A stretch of DNA of 64,000 bases from assembly GCF_013181195.1 (NCBI RefSeq), contig NZ_SMZP01000004.1, positions 434,001 to 498,000 of the forward strand, given 5' to 3'. Both the position numbers and the translations under genes were made by a program. Position 1 is the first letter of the stretch. Every line of letters begins with the position of its first letter. The DNA is from Caulobacter sp. RHG1 (GTDB lineage Bacteria > Pseudomonadota > Alphaproteobacteria > Caulobacterales > Caulobacteraceae). Under the pieces are notes generated by a model, which saw only the letters and a program-made list of their open reading frames with translations, made no database searches and was not told the origin of the DNA. Below, piece after piece: positions 9,044 to 17,077 of this stretch.

Positions 9044-9844
9044 TTACACGTCGAACTGTTCGGGCGCAGCCCCGATGACACCGGTCAGTTGCCCTGGCGC
9101 GCGGGCCAGGCGCTCGTCGTCGGCCATGAAGAAGCCCGACAGCGAGAACAGCTTCAGCCCGCCGGCCTCGGCGATCAGTTCGGCGGCGACGCCGTCTTGG
9201 CTGAGGGCGTCGGTGACGGCCGAGGCGCTCTTGCCCGAGTCGGTCACCCAGAAGGTCTGGTCGCCGCCGGTGGGCTCGACCTCGACTTCCGCCACGGCCA
9301 GCGCCGCCTGAGATCCCCAAGTCGACAGGCAGGGCAGGGCGGCGAAGACCTTCAGCTTCGGTTCGGCCAGCAGGCGGCCCCACCAGGGCGTTTCGGAGAC
9401 CAGCGGCAGCACGGCCACGCCCCACGGCGCGCGGGCGACGGCGAGGGCCTCCTGCGGGGTCTGGACGAGGGAGAGGCGCGGCGCGGTTCCGAAGCGCAGG
9501 CGGGTCAGCTCGACGGTTCGTGCCGGCTCGCGGCCGCCGCACACGCCGATCTGATAGGGGCCCTGGCGGGCCAGGTTGTCGGCCATGATCTCGCGCCAGA
9601 TGCGGATGACCAGGGCGTTGCTGGCGCCCTTGCGCGGACTCTCCAGCAGCTTGCGGACGATCTGGGCCTCGCGACCGGGGCGCAGGCCAAAACCCGTATC
9701 GCCCGAGGCGCGCTTGGCGGCCGCGACCGCGCCGGCCAGGCTGGCGCGCTCGTCCAGCAGCTTCAGCAGTTCACCGTCGATGGCGTCGAGCCGCCATCGG
9801 ACCTCTTCGAGAGACGGTGTGGCGTCCGTCGCGTCGCTGCCCAT
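9044..9844 (-). CDS. Chorismate mutase with C-terminal prephenate-dehydratase-like domain, 266 aa
   Basis: Residues about 12-95 form an AroQ-type chorismate mutase: RWRLDAIDGELLKLLDERA, the later arginine-rich REAQIVRKLLE helix, and a third helix ending around IMADNLARQ. The following about 170 residues read like a degenerate prephenate-dehydratase region (GVAVLPLVSETPWW in place of the usual VPIENS, then an ACT-like end near GLKLFSLSGFF). The catalytic T-x-R-F motif of dehydratases is not seen; the nearest segment is GDQTFWV. A GGGGAAGAA ribosome site sets the start at 9844. First gene of the leftward aromatic cluster. Confidence 0.85.
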   Translation of the reverse strand: MGSDATDATPSLEEVRWRLDAIDGELLKLLDERASLAGAVAAAKRASGDTGFGLRPGREAQIVRKLLESPRKGASNALVIRIWREIMADNLARQGPYQIGVCGGREPARTVELTRLRFGTAPRLSLVQTPQEALAVARAPWGVAVLPLVSETPWWGRLLAEPKLKVFAALPCLSTWGSQAALAVAEVEVEPTGGDQTFWVTDSGKSASAVTDALSQDGVAAELIAEAGGLKLFSLSGFFMADDERLARAPGQLTGVIGAAPEQFDV

Positions 9845-9948
9845 GTTCTTCCCCGAAATTGGAGGCCGGACCATAGTCTTTGCCGCCGAACACGCAATAC
9901 CTCGCCGTTCCGGGGAAGAAAATTGCGCGTCCGGCGATCGTCGGTTGG

Positions 9949-10959
9949 TCAGTAGACGGTCGGCGCAGGGCCGGTGTCGATCATGCCCAGGAAGCTGCGA
10001 CCGTTCTCGAACTTCAGGCTGGCTTCGATAATCGGCTCCTGGCCTACGGCCTGGGCGGCGGCGGCTAGGGCCTGTTGGGGCGTGCGGATCGGCTGGCCAG
10101 GCTTGACCCGCTCCTTGATCGCCACCTCGAGCGCGCCGGTCAGGCGACCCTGGGAATCGACCGACAGCACGCCGGACTCGGCCTTGCCCTCGGCGTCGCC
10201 GGCCAGCAATTGGCTCTGCTGGAAGGTGATCTGGCCGCCGGCGGCGCTCCATTGCTTTACCGCCGCTTCCCAGTTGCGGCCGCGCAGTTGCGAGACGTGC
10301 GACAGGCGGGTCTCCAATAGCATCGAGGCGGTCTTGTCCTGGGCGATGCGGCCCAGAAGACCCGTGAACGCGGTCTTGGCGCCGCCGGCCTTGAAGAAGA
10401 TCGCGCCCTGGTCATCGGGACCGCCGCGCACGTGCAACTGCATGTTGTCGGCCGAGACCAGCTCGAACGGCTTGGAGCCCGGCGCCGGGGTGAACGTCAG
10501 CTTCACGCCCTCGACCGACATGCGCGGCGGATATTCCTTGATGTGCGAGATGCTGGCCCGCAGCGCCTGGCCGGTGATCGCGACATCGCCGGCCTCGGGA
10601 CGGGTCAGGACCACGCCTTGCGGCGCGACCAGCACCCAGTGGGTCAGGTCGAAGATCTCGGCTTCGCCCTTCAACTGCGGGGCTCGAACGGCCCAGCCGG
10701 TGGGCTCGGCGACGCGGGCGTCGGTCAGGTCCAGGTTCATGCGGAACGGGAAGCCCGAGAAGGTCCGCGCACTCCACGACAGATCGTAGCCGCGCGACTT
10801 GAGGTCGGCCGCCTGGGCGTCCATCCGCTGCTCGGCCTGGCCGCGCAGCCAGAACCAGCCATAGCTCCAGCCGCCGGCGACGAGGGCGGCGAGGATGAAA
10901 GGCATGAAAAGGCGGCTGCGGCGGGCTTTGCGAGACGGGGCGGCGTCGTTATGGGTCAT
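9949..10959 (-). CDS. DUF2125 family membrane-anchored protein, 336 aa
   Basis: A basic N-terminus precedes one transmembrane segment (about residues 18-38). A long periplasmic domain begins AEQRMDAQAADLKSRGYDLSW and contains GFPFRMNLDL; this opening is characteristic of the alphaproteobacterial DUF2125 proteins. The domain is beta-rich and may bind lipid or envelope components, but function is not established. The ATG at 10959 is preferred over upstream starts because it sits just before the basic-hydrophobic leader. Its start is 28 bp from the divergent chaC-like gene. Confidence 0.85.
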   Translation of the reverse strand: MTHNDAAPSRKARRSRLFMPFILAALVAGGWSYGWFWLRGQAEQRMDAQAADLKSRGYDLSWSARTFSGFPFRMNLDLTDARVAEPTGWAVRAPQLKGEAEIFDLTHWVLVAPQGVVLTRPEAGDVAITGQALRASISHIKEYPPRMSVEGVKLTFTPAPGSKPFELVSADNMQLHVRGGPDDQGAIFFKAGGAKTAFTGLLGRIAQDKTASMLLETRLSHVSQLRGRNWEAAVKQWSAAGGQITFQQSQLLAGDAEGKAESGVLSVDSQGRLTGALEVAIKERVKPGQPIRTPQQALAAAAQAVGQEPIIEASLKFENGRSFLGMIDTGPAPTVY

Positions 10960-10987
10960 GAAGTGGCGCGTCCAGTCGGGAACAGTG

Positions 10988-11533
10988 ATGAGCTTTGAAG
11001 GCGGCGGTGATCGGTGGGTGTTCGGATACGGATCGCTCATGTGGCGGCCCGGGTTCCCGTTCATAGACCGAAGAACGGCCGTGCTCCACGGCCGGCGGCG
11101 GGCCTTCTGCATCTATTCGGTGCATCACCGCGGCACGTACGAACGCCCGGGCTTGGTGCTGGGCCTGGCCCCCGGCGGCGCGGTGCGCGGCATGGCCTAT
11201 CGCGTGGCCGAGGCCGAGTGGGAAGGCGTCTACGCCTACCTGCGCGAACGCGAGCAGCCGACCGAGACCTATTTCGAGACCTGGCGCGACGTGAAGATCG
11301 ATGGAGGCCAGAAGGCGCCGGCCTTGGTCTTCCTGTCGGACATGAAGCACAAGCAGTGGGCTGGGGCGCTGACCCTGGAGCAACAGGCTGAGTTGATCGC
11401 CGGCGCGATCGGGCTGTCGGGGCGCAACATCGACTATCTCAGCGATCTCGTTTCGCACCTGCGCGAGGACGGCGTGCGCGACATCGCCATGGAGCGACTG
11501 CTGAAGATGGTGGAGAGCCGGGAGGCTCTATAG
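10988..11533 (+). CDS. ChaC-like gamma-glutamylcyclotransferase, 181 aa
   Basis: Cytosolic enzyme predicted to release 5-oxoproline from gamma-glutamyl peptides such as glutathione. The substrate-loop motif WVFGYGSLMWRPGF is at the N-terminus and the catalytic glutamate lies in the YLREREQPTETYFET region, as in the ChaC family. Length matches. It overlaps the convergent plsC stop by 6 bp. Confidence 0.9.
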   Translation: MSFEGGGDRWVFGYGSLMWRPGFPFIDRRTAVLHGRRRAFCIYSVHHRGTYERPGLVLGLAPGGAVRGMAYRVAEAEWEGVYAYLREREQPTETYFETWRDVKIDGGQKAPALVFLSDMKHKQWAGALTLEQQAELIAGAIGLSGRNIDYLSDLVSHLREDGVRDIAMERLLKMVESREAL

Positions 11534-12232
11534 CCCCGCGTCTTCCAGCGCCTTGGTCGCGCCGTCGATCCGGGTCTGTAGCTCGCGCATGAACTCGCCG
11601 CGCTTGAGGCCGGCGGGGATGGGCTCGAGATATTCGAAGACGATCTTGCCCGGCTTGATCAGGAAGCCCTTGCCCCAGTGGCTGGCGCAGTTGAGGGCCA
11701 GCGGCGTCACCGGGATGTTCAGCTCGCGGTACAGCGCGGCGATGCCGGGCTTGTAGTCGCCGGGCTGGCCGACCGCGCCGCGGGTGCCTTCGGGGAAGAT
11801 CACCACTTGGCGGGTTTCCTTCATGCGGTCGACAGCGTCGCGGACCAGTTTCTTCAGCGCCGTCGAATGACCGCCGCGGTCGACCACGACCATGCCGGCC
11901 TTCAGGCCATGCCAGCCGAACAGCGGCACCATCAGGAGCTCCTGCTTCATCACGAAACAGGCGTCGGGCAGCAGCGCGAACTGGCTGAAGACGTCGAACA
12001 TCGACTGGTGCTTGGCCGCCACCAGGGCCGGGCCCATCGGGCGCTCGCCGCGCACCTCGACCCGGACGTCCGCCAGCCAGCGCAGGCCCCAGATCAGGCC
12101 CTTGGCCCAGTTCGACAGGGACCAGGTGTTGGCCCGGCGCGGCAGGGGATAGGTCAGGACCATGCCGACCGCCCAAGCCACGGACCACAGCCAGAAGAAC
12201 AGCTGGAACAGGATCGAACGCAGGTAGATCAA
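11528..12232 (-). CDS. plsC: 1-acylglycerol-3-phosphate O-acyltransferase, 234 aa
   Basis: Makes phosphatidic acid from lysophosphatidic acid at the inner membrane. An N-terminal hydrophobic helix (about 8-28) precedes the HQSMFD catalytic motif (His75, Asp80) and the FPEGTR motif (146-151), both intact. Last gene of a four-gene operon with ftsE, ftsX and ydcF, overlapping the previous gene by 4 bp. Confidence 0.92.
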   Translation of the reverse strand: MIYLRSILFQLFFWLWSVAWAVGMVLTYPLPRRANTWSLSNWAKGLIWGLRWLADVRVEVRGERPMGPALVAAKHQSMFDVFSQFALLPDACFVMKQELLMVPLFGWHGLKAGMVVVDRGGHSTALKKLVRDAVDRMKETRQVVIFPEGTRGAVGQPGDYKPGIAALYRELNIPVTPLALNCASHWGKGFLIKPGKIVFEYLEPIPAGLKRGEFMRELQTRIDGATKALEDAGL

Positions 12233-12852
12233 GACGCTTCCTTCGCCGCCGGCTCGGCGGGCTTATCCTTCGGGCCAAGTCCTAGGAACGCTTCACGGCC
12301 CAGGATCGCCAGGTACTTGCAATATTCCACGGTCATCCGCCGGGCGGTTGACGAGGTCTTCCACCAGCGGCGGGCGTTCAGGCTCTCGGTCTGGACCGGA
12401 TAGGGATAGAGCGCCACGCCGGGCATGGCGGCCGACAGCTCCAGCATCGAGCGCGGCATGTGGTAGTCGGCGGTGACCACGATCAGGCTCTTGTAGCCCT
12501 TGGACTTGGCCCACTCGGCGGTCTCGATGGCGTTGCCGACGGTGTTGGCGGCGGCGAACCCGAGGTCCACGCAGCAGTCGTAGATCGGCTTGACGGCCTT
12601 GGTCACGGTCTGGACGTCGGCGCGGGTGGCCTCGCGGTTGACGCCGGAGATCAGCAGGCGCTTGCCCTTGCCTTCTTCCAGCAGCTTTGTCGCGGCTTCG
12701 AGGCGCAGGTTCGAGGCCCCGGTCAGGGCCACCACGCCGTCGGCGGTAGGGGGCTCGGGCGGCGGGGTCGAGTGGTCGACGCGCCCGGTGAAGGCCAGGA
12801 GGCCCACGCCCCAGATCATCAGCGCGATCAGTAGCGCCGCCAGAGTTTTCAA
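12229..12852 (-). CDS. YdcF/SanA-like DUF218 protein, 207 aa
   Basis: One N-terminal membrane segment is followed by a DUF218 domain: VVALTGASNLRLEAATKLL, then GKRLLISGVN, then SLIVVTADYHMPRSM. Relatives are implicated in envelope integrity or vancomycin exclusion (SanA) but the reaction is not known. It overlaps ftsX upstream and plsC downstream by 4 bp each, so translation is probably coupled in this divisome/phospholipid operon. Confidence 0.88.
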   Translation of the reverse strand: MKTLAALLIALMIWGVGLLAFTGRVDHSTPPPEPPTADGVVALTGASNLRLEAATKLLEEGKGKRLLISGVNREATRADVQTVTKAVKPIYDCCVDLGFAAANTVGNAIETAEWAKSKGYKSLIVVTADYHMPRSMLELSAAMPGVALYPYPVQTESLNARRWWKTSSTARRMTVEYCKYLAILGREAFLGLGPKDKPAEPAAKEAS

Positions 12853-13742
12853 GGCATCTCCCCCACGATGCGCGACGCCGCCAGGCGGGCCGACAGGCCG
12901 GCGATCAGGGCGGCGACCAGCGGACAGGGCAGGGCGGCGGCCAGATCGATCCAGGCCAGCGGCAGCACCGGCGCAACCCCCGCGCCGCCGCCGAAGTACC
13001 GCACGGCCGCGCCGATCATGGCCGCGCTTGCGCCGCCCAGCAAGCCGGCCAGCGCGCCCATGGTCGCGAAGCGGTTCTGGAACAGTGCGGTGATGAAGCT
13101 CTGCTCGGCGCCGGAGAAATGCAGCACCTCGATCACATCGCGACGCGCGGCCAGGCCCGCGCGGGTGGCGAAGGCGATGACGGCGGCCGCAGCGGCGGCG
13201 ATCAGGGCGAAGACGCCCAGGGCCGCCAGCCGGGCCAGGTTGGCGGCGCGCTCGATGTCGGCGATCCAGCGACTGTGGTCGTCCACCGTGGCGTCGACGG
13301 CGGCGGCCTTCAGCGCCTTGTCCAGGGTCTCGGCGGTGGGCGGACCCTTGGGGTCCAGCTCCAGCGTAACGAGGCGCGGGGTGGGCAGGTCGTCGACCAG
13401 GGCGTCCTTGCCGATCCAGGGCTCCAGCAGGGCCTCGGCCTTTTCGCGGGTCAGGGCCTGGGCCTCGACCACGCCGCGCACGCCGGAGAGCGTCTCGGCG
13501 GCGCGGGCGGCGGCGCTGTCAGGGGTCTCGCCGGCGCGGGCGCGCACCACGACGGTGGCCGAGCCGGTCAGCTGGGCGGTCCAGCCGTGGGCGGCGCGGT
13601 TGGCGGCCAGGGCGGCAAAGCCCGTCAGACACGCCAGGAAGCACAGCACGGCGACCACGAAGACCAGCGCCCCGTCGCGGGCGTCGCGCGGCGGCAGCAA
13701 CGGGCCGGGCCTCCAGCGGCTGATCTGGAACAGCTCGCTCAT
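12849..13742 (-). CDS. ftsX: Cell-division ABC-type permease FtsX, 297 aa
   Basis: Membrane partner of FtsE that relays ATP hydrolysis to periplasmic cell-wall hydrolase control. A cytoplasmic N-terminus, a first membrane helix (about 28-48), a periplasmic domain (about 50-165) and three further helices in the C-terminal half fit the FtsX topology. It overlaps ftsE by 4 bp. The sequence is Ala-rich and diverges from the E. coli protein, but topology and neighbour make the call secure. Confidence 0.9.
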   Translation of the reverse strand: MSELFQISRWRPGPLLPPRDARDGALVFVVAVLCFLACLTGFAALAANRAAHGWTAQLTGSATVVVRARAGETPDSAAARAAETLSGVRGVVEAQALTREKAEALLEPWIGKDALVDDLPTPRLVTLELDPKGPPTAETLDKALKAAAVDATVDDHSRWIADIERAANLARLAALGVFALIAAAAAAVIAFATRAGLAARRDVIEVLHFSGAEQSFITALFQNRFATMGALAGLLGGASAAMIGAAVRYFGGGAGVAPVLPLAWIDLAAALPCPLVAALIAGLSARLAASRIVGEMP

Positions 13743-14458
13743 CGGCTGCCTTGGGGGGGATGGCCCCCGCCGACCAGGCGGCCCTGCTCCAGGTGCAGGG
13801 TCGGTTGCGCGGCGCGAGAAACCAATTCGGCGTCGTGGGTGGCGATCAGCACCGTGGTGCCCAGGCGGTTCAGCTCGACGAACAGCCGCAGCAGGCGCAG
13901 CGACATGGCTGGATCGACATTGCCCGTCGGCTCGTCCGCCAGCAGGATGTCAGGACGGTCGACCACGGCGCGGGCGATCGACAGCCGCTGCTTCTCGCCG
14001 CCCGACAGTGTGGCGGGCAGGGCGTGCATGCGGTCGCCCAGACCGACCCAGCTCAGAAGCTCGGCGACGTCCTCGCGATAGGTGGCGGGCTTGCGCTTGA
14101 GAATGCGCAGGGGCAGGGCGGCGTTGTCGAACACCGATAGATGCTCCAGCAGCCGGAATTCCTGGAACACCACTCCGATCCGGCGGCGCAGGAACGGCAG
14201 GTCCGAGGCATGGGTGAGGCTGACATCACGCCCGAAAAGCTCGACGCGACCCCGTGACGCACGGTGCGCCAGATAGATCAGCTTGAGCAGAGAACTCTTG
14301 CCCGCACCGGAGGCTCCGGTGAGGAAGTGAAACGAGCCCTGGTCCAGGGAAAAGCTTATGTCTCTTAGGGTTTCCGGCGCTCGGCCGTACCGCATGGAGA
14401 CGCCTTCGAAGCGGACCACCGGTAGGACGTCATCGCCCTGTTGTGTGTCGATCCGCAA
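13739..14458 (-). CDS. ftsE: Cell-division ATP-binding protein FtsE, 239 aa
   Basis: ABC ATPase of the FtsEX complex. Walker A GASGAGKSS (48-56), Q-loop VVFQEFRLL, signature LSGGEKQR (151-158), Walker B ILLADEPT (171-178) and switch histidine in IATHD are all present. First gene of the ftsE-ftsX-ydcF-plsC operon. The upstream region toward 14541 holds divergent promoters for this operon and the zinc-ribbon gene. Confidence 0.95.
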   Translation of the reverse strand: MRIDTQQGDDVLPVVRFEGVSMRYGRAPETLRDISFSLDQGSFHFLTGASGAGKSSLLKLIYLAHRASRGRVELFGRDVSLTHASDLPFLRRRIGVVFQEFRLLEHLSVFDNAALPLRILKRKPATYREDVAELLSWVGLGDRMHALPATLSGGEKQRLSIARAVVDRPDILLADEPTGNVDPAMSLRLLRLFVELNRLGTTVLIATHDAELVSRAAQPTLHLEQGRLVGGGHPPQGSR

Positions 14459-14540
14459 GGCGCGTCACTTGGGTTTCTGGACATCAGGGTTAAAATCAGC
14501 GACCCACCTTAGGTGTGTGGGGAGCGTTCGATTCGCGGCC

Positions 14541-15524
14541 ATGATACTGACCTGTCCGGAGTGCGCCAGCCGCTATTTCGTCGACGACTCCAAGGTCGGC
14601 GCGGAAGGCCGCGTCGTGCGTTGCGCCTCGTGCGGGAACCGTTGGACGGCTCGCAACGAAGAGGCCGTCGACGACCTGTTCGATGACCCTGAACCCCCGA
14701 CCCTGGCCAGCCAGCTGGCGAGCGCGGAGCAGATCCCGCAAGCCGCTTTCAATGGCGCGGTCCAAGAGGCCGAAGTCGAGGAGCCGCCGGTCAGCGCCTT
14801 GCCGGGCGAGGAACTGCCCAAGGTCTTCCGCGCCCGGGCCGACGCCGAGCGTCGTCTGCGCGCCGCCACCGCCACGGGCGTCATCTGGGCTGGCATGGCC
14901 GCCACCATGGCGGTGATCGTCATCGGCGCGCTCATCTTCCGTATCGACGTGGTGCGCATCATGCCCGGTTCAGCGGGCGCCTATGCCGCTGTCGGCCTTC
15001 CGGTCAACACCGTGGGCCTGGTCATCGACCGCGACAGCATCAAGGCTCAGCCTTCTATGCAGGACGGTCATGCCGCCGTGACCATCACCGGCACGATCCG
15101 CAACATCACCGAACACGAGGTGACGTCGCCGCCGCTGCGTGTCGAGTTGATGAGCAAGGAAAATACGCGCGTCGCCGGCCAGCTGGCCGCAGCCGCCGAC
15201 GCCAAGATCCCGCCGGGGCAGATCCGCCACTTCTCGATCACCTTCCTGGATCCGCCGCGCACCGCCATCGACCTTCAGATCGGGTTCGCCACCGAGCCGG
15301 GCGCGGCCAAGGCTGTGAAGACGGCCCTGAAGACCGCGCACAGCGGCGAGGACAGCCACGGCGCTGCGCCTGAAATGGCCCTGCGCGGCGCCCAGGACGC
15401 ACCCGCAGCGCCCCCCCCGGAAGCCGGGGCCGAGGCAGAAGCGGCTGGACATGAGACCCCGGGACATGAGAGCGGGAGTGAAACTCCCCCTTCCGCTGCT
15501 CACGAACCCGCGCATCATGAATGA
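14541..15524 (+). CDS. MJ0042-type zinc-ribbon membrane protein with DUF3426-like domain, 327 aa
   Basis: Residues 1-35 form a zinc ribbon (Cys5, Cys8, Cys28, Cys31) of the MJ0042 type. An acidic linker, a transmembrane helix (about 112-132) and a periplasmic beta-rich domain that matches the DUF3426 style follow (SMQDGHAAVTITGTIRNITE). The C-terminal about 60 residues are Ala/Glu/His-rich and low complexity. Function unknown; the architecture is common in proteobacteria. It overlaps the downstream phosphoribosyltransferase start by 8 bp. Confidence 0.85.
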   Translation: MILTCPECASRYFVDDSKVGAEGRVVRCASCGNRWTARNEEAVDDLFDDPEPPTLASQLASAEQIPQAAFNGAVQEAEVEEPPVSALPGEELPKVFRARADAERRLRAATATGVIWAGMAATMAVIVIGALIFRIDVVRIMPGSAGAYAAVGLPVNTVGLVIDRDSIKAQPSMQDGHAAVTITGTIRNITEHEVTSPPLRVELMSKENTRVAGQLAAAADAKIPPGQIRHFSITFLDPPRTAIDLQIGFATEPGAAKAVKTALKTAHSGEDSHGAAPEMALRGAQDAPAAPPPEAGAEAEAAGHETPGHESGSETPPSAAHEPAHHE

Positions 15525-16047
15525 CACCAAGCAACCCGAAGTCCTGATCTCCGAAGCCGAGATCGCCACCCGGGTCCAGAAGCTGGCCGAGGACATCGCG
15601 CCGCGTATCGACAACGACACCGTCGTGATCTGCCTGCTGACCGGCGGCCTGTGGTTCGCCGCCGACCTGACCCGAGCCCTCTACAAGGCCGGCCGCGACG
15701 TGCGCTTCGACGCCCTGTGGCTGGCCTCGTACCATGACGAGCGCAAGAGCACGGGCCGCTGCGAAGTCCGCGCCGACCTGCAGCGCCCGCTGGTCGGCCG
15801 CCGCGCCCTGGTCGTCGACGACGTGTTCGACACTGGCCTGTCGCTTTCCGAGGCCGCTCGCCTGGTCAAGGACGCCGGCGCCAGCGAAGTGCTGACCGCC
15901 GTCTTCGCCCGCAAGCCCTGGCCGACGTCGCGCGGCATGGAGCCCGACTTCGTCGCCTGGGAAGCCCCCGCGCGCTATCTGGTCGGTTACGGGCTGGACG
16001 ACGAAGGCAAGAGCCGTGGCCTGCCGTACATCGGCGCGCTGGATTGA
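15517..16047 (+). CDS. hpt: Phosphoribosyltransferase, hypoxanthine-type, 176 aa
   Basis: Purine salvage enzyme transferring phosphoribose from PRPP to hypoxanthine or guanine. The PRPP-binding motif VVDDVFDTGLSL and the upstream VICLLTGGLWFAADL segment are typical of type-I PRTases. The C-terminal YGLDDEGKSRGLPYIG fits the hypoxanthine subgroup. ATG 15517 overlaps the end of the zinc-ribbon gene. Exact base specificity is not provable here. Confidence 0.82.
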   Translation: MNDTKQPEVLISEAEIATRVQKLAEDIAPRIDNDTVVICLLTGGLWFAADLTRALYKAGRDVRFDALWLASYHDERKSTGRCEVRADLQRPLVGRRALVVDDVFDTGLSLSEAARLVKDAGASEVLTAVFARKPWPTSRGMEPDFVAWEAPARYLVGYGLDDEGKSRGLPYIGALD

Positions 16048-16048
16048 G

Positions 16049-16876
16049 ATGTCAGTAGAGAAGCCTCCGTTCGCCTTGCAGACCGTCATTATTGTGGCGG
16101 TTGGTGGTTGGGTGATCTGGGGGCTTTTTACCCTTTTGATGGCATTTGGGTTCGCACGAACCGACGCGATGGTTGTTGCTGGACAAATCGGTGATTTGTT
16201 CGGTGGAATAAATGCGCTTTTTTCCGCGTTAGCTTTCACCATGGTTTGGTGGTCTGGCGACATGCAGCGCAGAGAGCTTTCCTTGCAAAGAAAAGAGCTC
16301 TCGCTTCAGTTGGAAGAATTAAAAGCGCAGCGAGAAGAATTAGTTGAAACGCGTGGCGTATTTAAGCGCCAGAATTTTGAAGCGGCCTTTTTTCAGAGAA
16401 TTAGCATTCTCAGGGATCAGATTCAATATTTTGAATTCTATGAAAATAGAGGATCCGAGGCTGTCGCCAAAATAAGATCAGTTTGCACGAGAATTGTGCG
16501 CGGATTGAGTGCTGATCAGGAAAAATTCAAAGATGATTTATATGCCTCTCAGCATATTTCCGATGAGTATGTTAAAATAGTTTATAAGAGCTATGAAAGC
16601 CAGATAGGGCCATATTTTAGAACGCTATATCATTCATTTAAACTTCTTGATGTTCAGGGGTTTGATCGTGATGAGGCGATCCTTTATTCTAATCTTTTGA
16701 GAGCTCAAATCAGCGAGGATATGCTCGTTATATTGGCTGTGAATTTACTCTCCCCTATGGGGGAGGGGTTTCAAGATCTTATCGAACGATATGTTGTCTT
16801 GAAGCATTGCCCAAGCGAAGGTGGATTGGATCGGCTTAGATCCCTGCTTCCAATAAAATCGTTTGGAGGCAACTAA
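16049..16876 (+). CDS. Putative phage abortive infection protein (putAbiC family), 275 aa
   Basis: Two N-terminal membrane segments (about 10-30 and 38-60) lead into a Gln/Glu-rich coiled stretch (about 65-95) and then a helical cytoplasmic domain. The segment YFRTLYHSFKLLD followed by LLRAQISEDMLVILAVNLLS matches the pattern of the putAbiC family, whose members are predicted phage-exclusion proteins. Base composition is sharply AT-rich compared with both neighbours, with codons such as TTA, AGA and ATA that are rare elsewhere here. This points to recent acquisition. The gene begins 1 bp after the phosphoribosyltransferase stop. Mechanism unknown. Confidence 0.75.
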   Translation: MSVEKPPFALQTVIIVAVGGWVIWGLFTLLMAFGFARTDAMVVAGQIGDLFGGINALFSALAFTMVWWSGDMQRRELSLQRKELSLQLEELKAQREELVETRGVFKRQNFEAAFFQRISILRDQIQYFEFYENRGSEAVAKIRSVCTRIVRGLSADQEKFKDDLYASQHISDEYVKIVYKSYESQIGPYFRTLYHSFKLLDVQGFDRDEAILYSNLLRAQISEDMLVILAVNLLSPMGEGFQDLIERYVVLKHCPSEGGLDRLRSLLPIKSFGGN

Positions 16877-17077
16877 GAGGGGAGGGCTCAGTTATTGTCC
16901 GCTCCTTGCTTTGGCGTGGCGACTAGGTGGCGAACTCAGCGGTTTTACGGGTTGACGTCCTGCGGGTGGCGTATGGCAAGGGCGTCGTCCCTCCGCGCTT
17001 CAGATTGAAGAGGCATGTTCCTCCCCGCTCGTGAACCGAGGGCGGCGCGCGCGTCGCAAACGAGGGGGCCTTAAGCC

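Noticed and set aside
16877..17077. Second small gene of an abortive-infection operon after the putAbiC-type gene
   Set aside because: No frame with a ribosome site or sensible composition exists in this 200-bp stretch; it looks non-coding.
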